Source of the DNA: Burkholderiales bacterium | GTDB lineage: Bacteria; Pseudomonadota; Gammaproteobacteria; Burkholderiales; JABEVD01 | Length of the DNA stretch: 64,000 nucleotides | Assembly (NCBI GenBank): GCA_019753155.1 | Contig: JAIELG010000010.1 | Coordinates: forward strand, 1-64,000 | Direction: 5' to 3' | Shown: positions 1-8,053 of the stretch, in pieces | Numbering within the stretch: the stretch's first letter is position 1 | Layout: each line of letters begins with the position of its first letter | Notes under the pieces: model-generated | Told to the model about the DNA's origin: nothing | Database searches by the model: none | What the model saw: the letters and a program-made list of their open reading frames with translations, nothing else | Translations under genes and position numbers: made by a program

Positions 1-272
1 CATTGCCATCACTCCGTTTCACAATGCCGCTATTTTACCAAATCAAGTGAATGCCCGGGTTTTTCAGCAGCCTGCTAGAGGTCAAAACCACCAAAACACG
101 CAAAAAGCCAACCTAACATGACTGGTGGCATTCTCGGTTTTTCAAAACTTAACAGGCAGTGAATAATTGCATATTCCCTAAGTAATTCAGGAAAAGTAGC
201 TTAATTTTTGAGCATTTCTCAGCAAAAATAGTTTTGCAAGAAGCTCTATATTACTTTTCAATAGTTCTATTC
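1..272. other. AT-rich non-coding stretch at window edge
   Basis: No convincing gene lies here. It follows the stop codon of the leftward wzt-like gene and is AT-rich. At the extreme left, ATG codons on the minus strand (position 9 and position 3) are preceded by a GGAG-like sequence near positions 11-17, so a further leftward gene may begin at the window edge. No clear terminator hairpin with a T-run was found. Confidence 0.4.
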
Positions 273-1592
273 TCAAGCCAGCTGCAACAATTCAATTGAA
301 TAGTCAAGCCGCATCTGTCCAAGCACACTAACCGGTGTGTCACAATACAAGTGAATCAGATTGGTGTACTCCTTCACAGGAAATATCTGATCTTGAGTGC
401 CAATGGCCAAGCTCGGAGTAATGAAGTAATGCCCTGATGCAAGTTTCATAGGCGATACTTTGCAGCGAATTACGCACTCCGTATTGCTTTCAAGATTAAA
501 CTGCAGGACATCTTCCTCAAGCATAGAGCTTGCGAAGTTGGTTATTACCCAACCCTGGCTATTTTCAAATCTAAACCCAACCAGCATCTTGGGGAGAACT
601 CCATGCTCTCTGCATATCCTTAATACGGCATCTGAGTCCCATTGGCAGACCATCTCAATTTCAATGTAGTCGTCCCAGCAGAAGATATTCGGCTCCCGAA
701 TTCCACCAACGCGCAAACGGCTAATCCAGGCGGCACCATACCCCCACTGAGTATCGGCGGCATTCATATCAACATCAAGCCAATATTTATCACCCGAATC
801 GGTATCATTTAAATGAAGCGAAGGCACGGCAAGCTCTTTTTGGTTCTCCGATTTTTCCCCTTTAGGGAACATGATTTGGTAATAACGGTTTGCAACCTCG
901 TCAGGCTCGCCTATCGCCACCATCTTTCCATCGTTAATCAAGATAAGTCTGTTGCAAAAGGACTTAACCGTGAAAATATCATGGCTGACAAAAAGAATTG
1001 TTTTGCCTCTTTCCTTAAAATTGCGCATGAAATCTACACATTTTTTTTGAAAACGTACATCACCAACCGCCAGAGCCTCGTCAATAATCAGAATATCAGG
1101 ATCGACATGTACTGAGGCGGCAAATGCCAGACGAACAAACATTCCACTTGAGTAAATTTTGACCGGTTGATCAATGAAGTCCCCAATATCTGCAAAGTTA
1201 ATGATCTCAGAGATACGTTCATTCATTTGTGCTTTGGTGCACCCCATCAAGGCACCGTTAAAATAGATATTTTCGCACCCGGTAAGTTCCGGGTTAAAGC
1301 CTGCGCCCAGTTCGAGCAAGGATGCCACTTTCCCCGACACTTGAACATTGCCCGCAGTCGGCGAAAGAACCCCTGAAAGAATTTTCAACAGCGTCGATTT
1401 GCCTGAGCCATTGCGTCCTATGATGCCGATGCTCTCACCCTCTTCGACCGTGAAACTAATGTCAGACAGCGCGTGAAAATCATTATGCCGAGGCTTGCCA
1501 AACGGCAGGAATAAATCCAGGCCGCGATCTGTTTTTGAGTTGTACAACTTATAAGACTTTGACAACCCCTGAACGGAAATAACTTTATTCAT
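273..1592 (-). CDS. wzt: Polysaccharide ABC exporter ATPase with C-terminal extension (Wzt-like)
   Basis: This is the ATP-binding subunit of an ABC-2 polysaccharide exporter that would drive O-antigen or capsule export across the inner membrane. The 439 residues hold a nucleotide-binding domain (about 1-240) with Walker A GRNGSGKS (59-66), signature YSSGM (147-151) and Walker B ILIIDE (167-172), followed by about 180 extra residues. In the O9a/O12 Wzt family such a C-terminal domain is a carbohydrate-binding module that recognises the modified end of the chain. It lies 9 bases after the permease gene and shares its strand, so they form one operon. The neighbouring methyltransferase fits a system with a capped glycan. 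Substrate specificity is inferred. Confidence 0.88.
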   Translation of the reverse strand: MNKVISVQGLSKSYKLYNSKTDRGLDLFLPFGKPRHNDFHALSDISFTVEEGESIGIIGRNGSGKSTLLKILSGVLSPTAGNVQVSGKVASLLELGAGFNPELTGCENIYFNGALMGCTKAQMNERISEIINFADIGDFIDQPVKIYSSGMFVRLAFAASVHVDPDILIIDEALAVGDVRFQKKCVDFMRNFKERGKTILFVSHDIFTVKSFCNRLILINDGKMVAIGEPDEVANRYYQIMFPKGEKSENQKELAVPSLHLNDTDSGDKYWLDVDMNAADTQWGYGAAWISRLRVGGIREPNIFCWDDYIEIEMVCQWDSDAVLRICREHGVLPKMLVGFRFENSQGWVITNFASSMLEEDVLQFNLESNTECVIRCKVSPMKLASGHYFITPSLAIGTQDQIFPVKEYTNLIHLYCDTPVSVLGQMRLDYSIELLQLA

Positions 1593-1601
1593 CTTATCAA
1601 A

Positions 1602-2387
1602 TCACAGCACGTCAGCAAAATCGCGCTTTGTGCGCCTAAATAAAAAAAATCCTATGCCCAGAAGAACCATGGTTACCGACCAAAAATATATGGTCTGATT
1701 TGGCTTCTCGAAAAACCAGGTATTGAAAAGTAAAGAATCACGATAGCCCTGAACAATATAGCCGACTGGATTCAAATAGACCAAAGGCGCAAATCGTTCG
1801 GGCAATATTTTCGCATCCCAAAGAACTGGGGTTCCCCACAAGCCAATTTGCATGAGAATAGTGATTACTCCCTGAAAGTCGCGAAAAAACACCTGAATTA
1901 CAGTGCTAATCATTGAAATCGCCAGGACAAACATAATGAGTGCAAAGAGGTAATAGGGAATTTGCATCCAAAAAATGGTCGGATAATGTCCTACGTAGAT
2001 ATATAAACCAAACAATAGTACCAGACTCACCACATGCACATACAACGATGAGCACACCTTAACAACGGGCAAAAGTTCGGTAGCGAACTGTATTTTTTTG
2101 ACGAGAAAGCTGTATTCGATGACTGAATTAGACCCGGAAATGATGCCATCGCTAATGTAAAACCAAACTATCAATCCAGTAATTAACCAGAGATCAAACC
2201 TGACACCATTAACCGGTCCTGAACGAAACCCAATATCAAAAACGAAGAGCAAAACGCCTATCGTTGCCAAAGGAGCCGCAAATGCCCAAAATACTCCGAA
2301 GTACGTTCCCAGGTATCTACGTTGAAAGTCAGACCGCACCAAGCTTGATAGTATTGTCAACTGCCTAAAATCTCTGAAGAAACGCAT
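1602..2387 (-). CDS. wzm: Polysaccharide ABC exporter permease (Wzm-like)
   Basis: This is a 261-residue ABC-2 type membrane protein, the permease partner of the ATPase encoded just downstream. Several hydrophobic segments are visible (about 30-52, 68-85, 110-130, 140-165, 175-190 and 235-252), preceded by the amphipathic N-terminus (LTILSSLVRSDFQRRYLG) typical of Wzm/KpsM/TagG proteins. Length matches the family. The gene starts 3 bases before the stop of the methyltransferase gene region, so methyltransferase, permease and ATPase are probably one transcript. Two Wzm would pair with two Wzt. Base composition is AT-rich, unlike the rml genes to the right. Confidence 0.9.
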   Translation of the reverse strand: MRFFRDFRQLTILSSLVRSDFQRRYLGTYFGVFWAFAAPLATIGVLLFVFDIGFRSGPVNGVRFDLWLITGLIVWFYISDGIISGSNSVIEYSFLVKKIQFATELLPVVKVCSSLYVHVVSLVLLFGLYIYVGHYPTIFWMQIPYYLFALIMFVLAISMISTVIQVFFRDFQGVITILMQIGLWGTPVLWDAKILPERFAPLVYLNPVGYIVQGYRDSLLFNTWFFEKPNQTIYFWSVTMVLLGIGFFLFRRTKRDFADVL

Positions 2388-2390
2388 GAA

Positions 2391-4334
2391 TTAATGCTTC
2401 CCGAAATGAATAAAGGAATTGATCATAACTTTTGCTTTTCGCATGAGTCGAATCATAGGAAACGTCTGATACCTATTCAGGCTCGTTGTTAGAATTTGAT
2501 TCTGCTTCCGCTGTTGATCTAGCTCCAAGTCGAGTTGTTCGTTCTGTTTCCGCTGTTGATCTAGCTCCAAGTCGAGTTGTTCGTTCTGCTTCCGCTGTTG
2601 ATCTAGCTCCAAGTCGAGTTGTTCGTTCTGCTTCCGCTGTTGATCAAGTTCGTTAGTTAACGACCGTTTAGCCTTAGTGGCTGCTTCAAGCTTGGCTTTG
2701 ATAGCTTCAGATTCAAGTATTTTCATCTCCATTACTATGTTGCTTGCTGGCAATGAATGTAAATTACTGATTGATTTTATTTGGGAGTTAACAAATTCAG
2801 CACCGATAAAACAGCGACCATCAGGCTCGACGTGTAGCAATTCTGCCCCATAACCCAACGGGATAATTGTCTTAAGTGTGGCAACAGCACAAAAAATAGA
2901 ATGTAGCTCAATGAGCAACACTGGATGATGCTGTATTAGTGTTTGTGTAGCTCCAGCCAGTGCTAAATGCTCAGCCCCTTCAATATCTATTTTCAAACAA
3001 GCTGGAATTAAATTTGTATATTGAACAAATTCATCCAGCGTCACCATGCTCACATCTACATCGGTGAAACCCAACTGAGACAATTGCTGTTCAGACAAAG
3101 TTGTATGAGCTCCTTCAATATAAGAGGCGCTGCTTAAGCCATCATCAACATTGCTGTGAACCTTAAACTTAGTATTTCCCCTTTCATTCGACAGGGCAAA
3201 CGGATAAATCTTGATACGATCACTCAACTCAGGATTTTCAGATATATTTAGTGCAAGCCTGTCAGCATTAAAGGGGTTGGGTTCAAACGAACAAACCATT
3301 CCTTCAGCAGTAACTTGACGTGCGAACTGCATACTATTAACACCGACAAAGGCCCCAAGATCAAAAATTATCTTTCCAGCAAGCTGATATTTAGACATGA
3401 AATTTATCAGAAATTGGTCATAATTCCCGTTATCGTAATATTCAAGATATGTTGGCACAACATATAAGGAAATCCCCGCCAGATTCCCATTTTTGAAACG
3501 ATGGAGTTCAACTTCCTTATTTAATTTATAAGCAATTTCAAATTTTTCTGGTAACCAACTTCCTCTTAATGGGATGCCTCGCGCGCGTGCATCATCCCAG
3601 CGCTTCCGGTAACTGTACTTACCATGCCAGATACTCTCATCACCTTTAGGCATTCCGAAGTAATGTCCACGAGAAATAGGTAAATATCCGAGATTACTGA
3701 AAAAATGGCGGAGACTATTCAGTGTATAACGGTTGCAATGCATACCCTTTGTTTCTTCAATGAAATCAGAGGAGTCCATGCATTTTTCATTGAGCCCTTC
3801 AGTGATCACATCATTATCAAATGGAAAGTCAGGTGTGTTAACGACTATAACAGCATTCACCGAAAGAATAGGTCGTAAGATTTTTAGAACTTCAATTAGC
3901 TCCGCCCTGGGAATATGCTCGACAAAGTCGAGCATCACCAATACATCAATCGACGGGCCCTTTGCTTCATTCGTTTCAGCCGAAAATTTGCGCGCAAACT
4001 CTATTGCATCTGAGCATATAATTTTAGGTCCGACGATAGCAAATTTCTCAAGGAACCCTTTGGCGATACTGCAAGCAGCTTCGGAGAAATCAACGCCTGT
4101 ATAATTGCTAGCACCTTGCTCCCAGATATACTTAATCGTTTCACCTCGACCAAATCCAAACTCAAGTACATTGGCGCCCGAAAAGTTGATACGACTCAGG
4201 ATTTCCAGATCATGTTCGCGCAGATCGCCCTTTATGAAAGATTCAATTCCTTCAACGCCATAGGGCAAGATATTTCCATCAAGGTCTTTACGTAAAAAAT
4301 ACGCTTCATTATATTTATCTACCAAATAACCCAA
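2391..4334 (-). CDS. Two-domain methyltransferase with C-terminal tandem-repeat coiled coil
   Basis: The 647-residue protein joins a class I SAM methyltransferase (about 30-225; glycine motif LEFGFGRGE at 57-65), an FkbM-type methyltransferase (about 315-480; FDLGAFVG at 324-331, KIDIEGAE at 448-455) and a coiled coil (about 535-620) made partly of identical 14-residue units QQRKQNEQLDLELD. The last 25 residues are basic and amphipathic and could touch the membrane. The start chosen is TTG at 4334, 7 bases after AGGAG; no in-frame ATG lies nearby. By analogy with E. coli WbdD, whose coiled coil acts as a ruler that sets O-antigen length and whose cap is read by Wzt, this may terminate the glycan. 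That role is inference; the methyltransferase folds are well supported. Confidence 0.8.
   Translation of the reverse strand: MGYLVDKYNEAYFLRKDLDGNILPYGVEGIESFIKGDLREHDLEILSRINFSGANVLEFGFGRGETIKYIWEQGASNYTGVDFSEAACSIAKGFLEKFAIVGPKIICSDAIEFARKFSAETNEAKGPSIDVLVMLDFVEHIPRAELIEVLKILRPILSVNAVIVVNTPDFPFDNDVITEGLNEKCMDSSDFIEETKGMHCNRYTLNSLRHFFSNLGYLPISRGHYFGMPKGDESIWHGKYSYRKRWDDARARGIPLRGSWLPEKFEIAYKLNKEVELHRFKNGNLAGISLYVVPTYLEYYDNGNYDQFLINFMSKYQLAGKIIFDLGAFVGVNSMQFARQVTAEGMVCSFEPNPFNADRLALNISENPELSDRIKIYPFALSNERGNTKFKVHSNVDDGLSSASYIEGAHTTLSEQQLSQLGFTDVDVSMVTLDEFVQYTNLIPACLKIDIEGAEHLALAGATQTLIQHHPVLLIELHSIFCAVATLKTIIPLGYGAELLHVEPDGRCFIGAEFVNSQIKSISNLHSLPASNIVMEMKILESEAIKAKLEAATKAKRSLTNELDQQRKQNEQLDLELDQQRKQNEQLDLELDQQRKQNEQLDLELDQQRKQNQILTTSLNRYQTFPMIRLMRKAKVMINSFIHFGKH
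2500..2647. repeat. 42-bp tandem repeat, three full copies plus a partial one
   Basis: A 42-bp unit beginning gctccaagtcgagttgttcg occurs at 2522-2563, 2564-2605 and 2606-2647 with a single c/t difference, and a partial unit precedes it at 2500-2521. It stays in frame and encodes 14 residues (two heptads) of the methyltransferase coiled coil. Near-identity at DNA level points to recent expansion by slippage or recombination, so copy number may vary between strains. Confidence 0.95.
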
Positions 4335-4446
4335 TTTAGTGCTCCTATAAGTACTATTACCCGCATCGTTAGGTTAAGTCCGTAAACTGCTGTAAAAATT
4401 TGGTGGGGTAGCCACCGCTTCGGTTTGGTAAATTGACGGTTCTGAA

Positions 4447-4471
4447 AGAGCTGGCTCCGGTTGTTTGAACA
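4447..4471. repeat. Left imperfect inverted repeat of the IS
   Basis: The sequence agagctggctccggttgttt followed by gaaca matches, with a few differences, the reverse complement of 5700-5724 (agagctgtccccgg then aaatttgaaca). It lies about 40 bases beyond the end of orfB. Confidence 0.7.
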
Positions 4472-4507
4472 GCGGAATCCGAATTTTAAGTGGATCCCCT
4501 GCTGATT

Positions 4508-5337
4508 TCACGCTGCCTGTTCAACCGTCGGCAGCATCACGTTATAAATCTCATCCGGCGTTTTTTTGCCCAGACTGGAATGCGGCCTCAGCCTGTTGTA
4601 CCAAACCACATACTGCATGATTGAAGCCCTTGCCTGGCTCACCGAATCGTAAGCATACAGGTACACCCGTTCATATTTTACTGACCGCCACAAGCGTTCA
4701 ACAAAGATGTTGTCCCGCCAGGCGCCTCTTCCGTCCATGCTGATCTTGCAGCCACGATCCTTGACCGTCTGCACGAACTCATGCGCAGTGAACTGGCTAC
4801 CCTGATCTGTGTTCACGATCTCAGGCACGCCATGTCGGTTGAAGGCTTCCTGCAATACATCAACCGCATGACAGGCTTCCAGCGTAAGGCCACCTTGGCC
4901 GCCATGATCCTGCGGCTGAACCAGTCTACCACGGCAGTCAAATACACAAAGCCCTTGGCCATCGGAATATACGTCGTATCCAATGCCCAGACCTGATTGG
5001 ATCTGTCGATCTTCAGGTTGCGCAACAGATACGGATATACCGTATGCCCCGGATGTTTCTTGCTAGTGCCCGGCTTTCGGTACAGCGCTTCAATTCCCAT
5101 GCGCTTCATCAGCTTGCCGACATGCTTACGACCCACTTCATAGCCTTGCCGGTTCAACTGATCGCGCAACATCCTGGCTCCCATGAACGGATGCTCCAGA
5201 TGCAGCCTGTCCATCTGTTTCATCAGCGTCAGGTCCGTCTCGTTTACCGGCCTGGGAACGTAATACACGCTGCCCCTGCTGATTCCTGCCAATCTGGCCT
5301 GACGGCTGAGCGGCAATCTGTGGGTTCGATCTATCAT
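4508..5337 (-). pseudogene. IS3-family transposase orfB, disrupted by a one-base deletion
   Basis: The N-terminal part (from ATG 5337) carries the HTH_21 region (HPFMGARMLRDQLNRQGYEVGR) split here as HPFMGARMLRDQ then LNRQGYEVGR, and the first catalytic Asp in WALDTTYIP. After AKVAL the reading frame changes: the normal continuation LEACHAVDVLQEAFNRHGVP is in another frame, so one base is missing near 4885. The distal part has the second Asp (NTDQGSQFT) and the catalytic Glu region (FVERLWRSVKYE). The break lies inside the DDE domain, far from the orfA/orfB junction, so it is not the programmed frameshift of the family and the transposase is probably inactive. Confidence 0.85.
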
Positions 5338-5690
5338 CGCTTTGCGCTCAGCAACCCCACCCTGTTGAGCGCGCTTTCTAAAAAATCGTTTTCCAGCGTC
5401 AACTGCCCGATCTTTGCATGCAGCGTTTTCAGATCAATTGGCGTTTCACCAGAACCCTTCTTGTCGAACACATTCACGGCACCTGCGGCAAGTTGCCGCT
5501 TCCATTCCGTTATCTGGTTCGGATGCACCTCGTACTGCTGAGCCAATTCCGCCAGCGTCTTGTCACCCGATAGCGCCGCCAAGGCTACCTTCGCCTTGAA
5601 TGTCGACGAATGCGTACGCCTCGTTCTTTTTGCCATTTCCTGCCCCATTTCTATGCCCAACATGGGCATCAAAGGTAGCAGGTTTTCCAC
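5334..5690 (-). CDS. IS3-family transposase orfA (HTH)
   Basis: This 118-residue protein has the IS3 OrfA/HTH_8 pattern: KRTRRTHSSTFKAKVALAAL, then LAELAQQYEVHPNQITEWKR (about 46-65), then a leucine-rich helical tail (LHAKIGQLTLENDFLESAL). Its stop overlaps the orfB start as ATGA. OrfA binds the element ends; a full transposase normally needs the OrfAB fusion, which cannot form intact because orfB is broken. The real start may be an internal ATG (MLGIEMGQEMAKRTRR), since the family usually begins close to the KRTRR stretch. Confidence 0.85.
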   Translation of the reverse strand: MENLLPLMPMLGIEMGQEMAKRTRRTHSSTFKAKVALAALSGDKTLAELAQQYEVHPNQITEWKRQLAAGAVNVFDKKGSGETPIDLKTLHAKIGQLTLENDFLESALNRVGLLSAKR

Positions 5691-5699
5691 TTAACCGCT

Positions 5700-5724
5700 T
5701 GTTCAAATTTCCGGGGACAGCTCT
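5700..5724. repeat. Right imperfect inverted repeat of the IS
   Basis: It reads tgttcaaatttccggggaca then gctct on the plus strand and pairs with 4447-4471. A second short copy of gacagctct follows at 5725-5733, giving a small direct repeat next to the end. Confidence 0.7.
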
Positions 5725-5897
5725 GACAGCTCTCCACCATCGAAATTCAGTTCGATCTTGCGGCGTGAAAACCCGGGAAAGATGTTTTTAGGTGCGGTAC
5801 AATTTGGCATCGGCGGAACGCTCATAAATACGGTCGGGAAACCATATTTTATGCGGGTTTTACCCTTCCGCCGACTCTCTATCGTGAAATTTTCGGG
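5725..5897. other. Non-coding gap between IS and epimerase gene
   Basis: No gene or clear signal is visible in these 173 bases. They separate the right end of the IS from the stop of the epimerase gene. They would be transcribed leftward with the polysaccharide genes if no terminator intervenes; no hairpin followed by a T-run is evident on the minus strand. Confidence 0.5.
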
Positions 5898-7031
5898 TTA
5901 GGCTTTATTTTTTGACCAAACAACATTATTTACAAAATTCGTATAACTCAAGACAACGCGCAGAATTTTCTGTGATACCAAGCCCCCTTCATAATCCGGA
6001 ACGATTCTGAATTGTCTGTCTGTCTTGTTGTGCTGCTGGGTTACGATGCGAACCGCATCGAGAACCCTTTCTGCCTTGAGGCCACTCATGATGAGAACGC
6101 CGGAGTCCATGCCTTCCGGCCGTTCGTGTGCGTTACGAATGGTCACTGCCGGCAAGTTAAGCAATGAAGCCTCTTCGGTAATCGTGCCGCTGTCGGATAA
6201 AACACAAAACGCTTCCATTTGTAGCTTGACATAATCGAAGAACCCAAACGGTTTGAGAAACTGTATTCTGGAATCCAGTCCATCCACCCCCAGCTTTTCC
6301 AACCGCTGCCTGGTGCGCGGATGTGTGGATACGATAACTGGCACTTCATAATGCTTGACCAGTGCTTGCAGTGTATCCAACAGGTCTTGCAGGTTATCGG
6401 GCGAGTCGACGTTTTCTTCCCGGTGCGCGCTCAACAGGAAGTAACGTTGAGACGGTAGGTTGAGGCGGGCAAGCACATCCGATGTTGTAATTTTCGGCAT
6501 GTAACACTCCAGCACTTCCTGCATGTGCGAACCGGTTTTGATAATTCTGTCCGCGTGGATGCCCTCCGCGAGCAAATAGCGCCTAGCGTGTTCGGTGAGC
6601 ACCAGGTTGACGTCGCTCAAGTGATCCAGCACTTTACGGTTCAGTTCTTCGGGCACTCGCTGATCGAAGCAGCGGTTGCCCGCTTCCATGTGGAATACCG
6701 GAATTTTGCGGCGTTTGGCTGAAATAACAGAAAGGCAGGAGTTGGTGTCGCCATAGAGTAGAAGAGCATCGGGTTGCTCTTTCTCCAGCACCTCATCGGC
6801 TTTTTCGATAATACGCGCGATGGTCTGAGCGGCATTCACGCCTACCGCGCCCAGAAAATAGTCCGGTTTACGGATGTCAAGGTCGTCGAAGAAAACCTGA
6901 TTCAGTTCGTAATCGAAGTTTTGGCCGGTATGAACCAAGACATGCTTGGTATGTTGATCAAATTCGGCAATGACCCGCGACATTTTTATAAGTTCCGGTC
7001 GCGTGCCAACGATAGTCATGACCTTAAGCAT
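5898..7031 (-). CDS. UDP-N-acetylglucosamine/6-deoxyhexosamine 2-epimerase (WecB/FnlC family)
   Basis: This is a 377-residue non-hydrolysing UDP-sugar 2-epimerase. Visible family motifs are GTRPE (9-13), HTGQN (34-38), GDTNS (94-98), HMEAGNR (114-120) with VPEELNR (126-132), STHPRTR near 255-262, and SDSGTITEEA near 290-299. In isolation this could be WecB (UDP-GlcNAc to UDP-ManNAc). Its neighbours, a 5-inverting 4,6-dehydratase and an SDR reductase, instead match the WbjBCD/FnlABC and WbvB-R-D routes, where the 2-epimerase (WbjD/FnlC/WbvD) works last. The start overlaps the previous gene's stop by 8 bases, which supports translational coupling. Substrate is inferred from context. Confidence 0.85.
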   Translation of the reverse strand: MLKVMTIVGTRPELIKMSRVIAEFDQHTKHVLVHTGQNFDYELNQVFFDDLDIRKPDYFLGAVGVNAAQTIARIIEKADEVLEKEQPDALLLYGDTNSCLSVISAKRRKIPVFHMEAGNRCFDQRVPEELNRKVLDHLSDVNLVLTEHARRYLLAEGIHADRIIKTGSHMQEVLECYMPKITTSDVLARLNLPSQRYFLLSAHREENVDSPDNLQDLLDTLQALVKHYEVPVIVSTHPRTRQRLEKLGVDGLDSRIQFLKPFGFFDYVKLQMEAFCVLSDSGTITEEASLLNLPAVTIRNAHERPEGMDSGVLIMSGLKAERVLDAVRIVTQQHNKTDRQFRIVPDYEGGLVSQKILRVVLSYTNFVNNVVWSKNKA

Positions 7032-8034
7032 TCAGCTGTGCCTGAATGAAATCGAGATTCAGCAACAATTCTTTTACTCCATCGGTTTGAAGTTGTTGGG
7101 TATTATGTGAGGTGTAGTCGGCAATTGCGGAAAGTTTCAGGTCGCCTTCCACATAAAATTGGGCGTAGTTCAAGCCGCGGTTGTCAGCGGGAATGCGGAA
7201 ATAGCGTCCTTCATCTTCCGCTTTTGCCATTTCTTCTCGCGATATGAGCGACTCGTACAACTTTTCTCCGTGCCGCGTCCCGATTACTCGAATTGGTACG
7301 TCTGCATCAAACAATTCCCTCAACGCTTGAGCCAATACCCCTACCGTCGACGCAGGTGCTTTCTGCACGAAAATATCTCCCTGTTGGCCATGTTCAAACG
7401 CGTAGGTAACCAAATCGACAGAGTCTTCCAGCGACATGAGAAAGCGGGTCATGTTTGGGTCAGTAACGGTTAGCGCTTTGCCTTCCTTTAGCTGGCTGAC
7501 AAACAGGGGAATGACTGACCCACGCGAAGCCATCACATTCCCATAACGCGTCGCGCACAGTATTGTTTCGCCTTTTGATTGCATTCTGGCCTTGGCAACC
7601 ATGAGTTTTTCCATCATTGCCTTCGAGATACCCATTGCGTTGATCGGATACACCGCCTTGTCGGTACTCAATACAACGACACGCTCCACGTTTCTTGCTA
7701 TTGCGGCGTTCATTGTGTTTTCAGTCCCCATAATGTTTGTTTTCACCGCTTCCATAGGATAGAATTCACACGAGGGAACCTGTTTCAATGCGGCAGCGTG
7801 AAAAACGTAATGCACACCCTTCATGGCTTCGTAAATACTGTCGTAATTTCGCACATCGCCGATATAAAACTTGAGTTTCGGATGATTAAAGGCGATTCGC
7901 ATGTCTTCCTGCTTTTTTTCATCGCGACTAAAAATCCGAATTTCCTTTATTTCGGTTTCCAAGAAACGTTTAAGAACAGCATTGCCAAACGAACCGGTTC
8001 CCCCCGTAATTAATAGTATCTTATTTGCAAACAC
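7024..8034 (-). CDS. UDP-GlcNAc 4,6-dehydratase (5-inverting), FnlA/WbjB/CapE family
   Basis: It converts UDP-GlcNAc to UDP-2-acetamido-2,6-dideoxy-L-hexos-4-uloses, the first step to L-FucNAc, L-RhaNAc or L-QuiNAc. The NAD motif GGTGSFG lies at residues 11-17, and STDKAVYPINAMGISKAMME shows Met in place of the usual SDR Tyr (MGISK rather than YxxxK), a hallmark of the CapE/WbjB class. I prefer the GTG start at 8034: a very strong GGGGGGGAG precedes it, and it aligns with family N-termini. An upstream in-frame ATG at 8067 would add 11 residues and overlap the preceding gene. It belongs to one operon with the two flanking sugar genes. Confidence 0.88.
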   Translation of the reverse strand: MFANKILLITGGTGSFGNAVLKRFLETEIKEIRIFSRDEKKQEDMRIAFNHPKLKFYIGDVRNYDSIYEAMKGVHYVFHAAALKQVPSCEFYPMEAVKTNIMGTENTMNAAIARNVERVVVLSTDKAVYPINAMGISKAMMEKLMVAKARMQSKGETILCATRYGNVMASRGSVIPLFVSQLKEGKALTVTDPNMTRFLMSLEDSVDLVTYAFEHGQQGDIFVQKAPASTVGVLAQALRELFDADVPIRVIGTRHGEKLYESLISREEMAKAEDEGRYFRIPADNRGLNYAQFYVEGDLKLSAIADYTSHNTQQLQTDGVKELLLNLDFIQAQLNA

Positions 8035-8053
8035 TCTCTCCCCCCCTTGCGAG

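Larger units (their letters stand above)
4447..5724 (-). mobile_element. IS3-family insertion sequence, orfB frameshifted
   Basis: The element contains an orfA-like HTH transposase gene and an orfB-like DDE integrase gene on the minus strand. Imperfect terminal inverted repeats are visible: left 4447-4471 begins agagctggctccgg, and the right end read on the minus strand begins agagctgtccccgg at 5724, followed on both sides by a tttgaaca block. Size (about 1.28 kb) and gene order fit IS3. I could not find a convincing target duplication (left flank tgaa, right flank gaca). It lies between the epimerase gene and the methyltransferase gene, both on the same strand, so it interrupts the polysaccharide operon. 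Confidence 0.85.

Noticed and set aside
2500-2647. Repeat array as a CRISPR
   Set aside because: The copies are contiguous with no spacers and lie in frame within a coiled-coil coding region.
4813-4900. Programmed frameshift of the IS3 transposase
   Set aside because: The family's programmed shift lies at the orfA/orfB junction; this one is inside the DDE domain, with one base missing compared with the expected protein.
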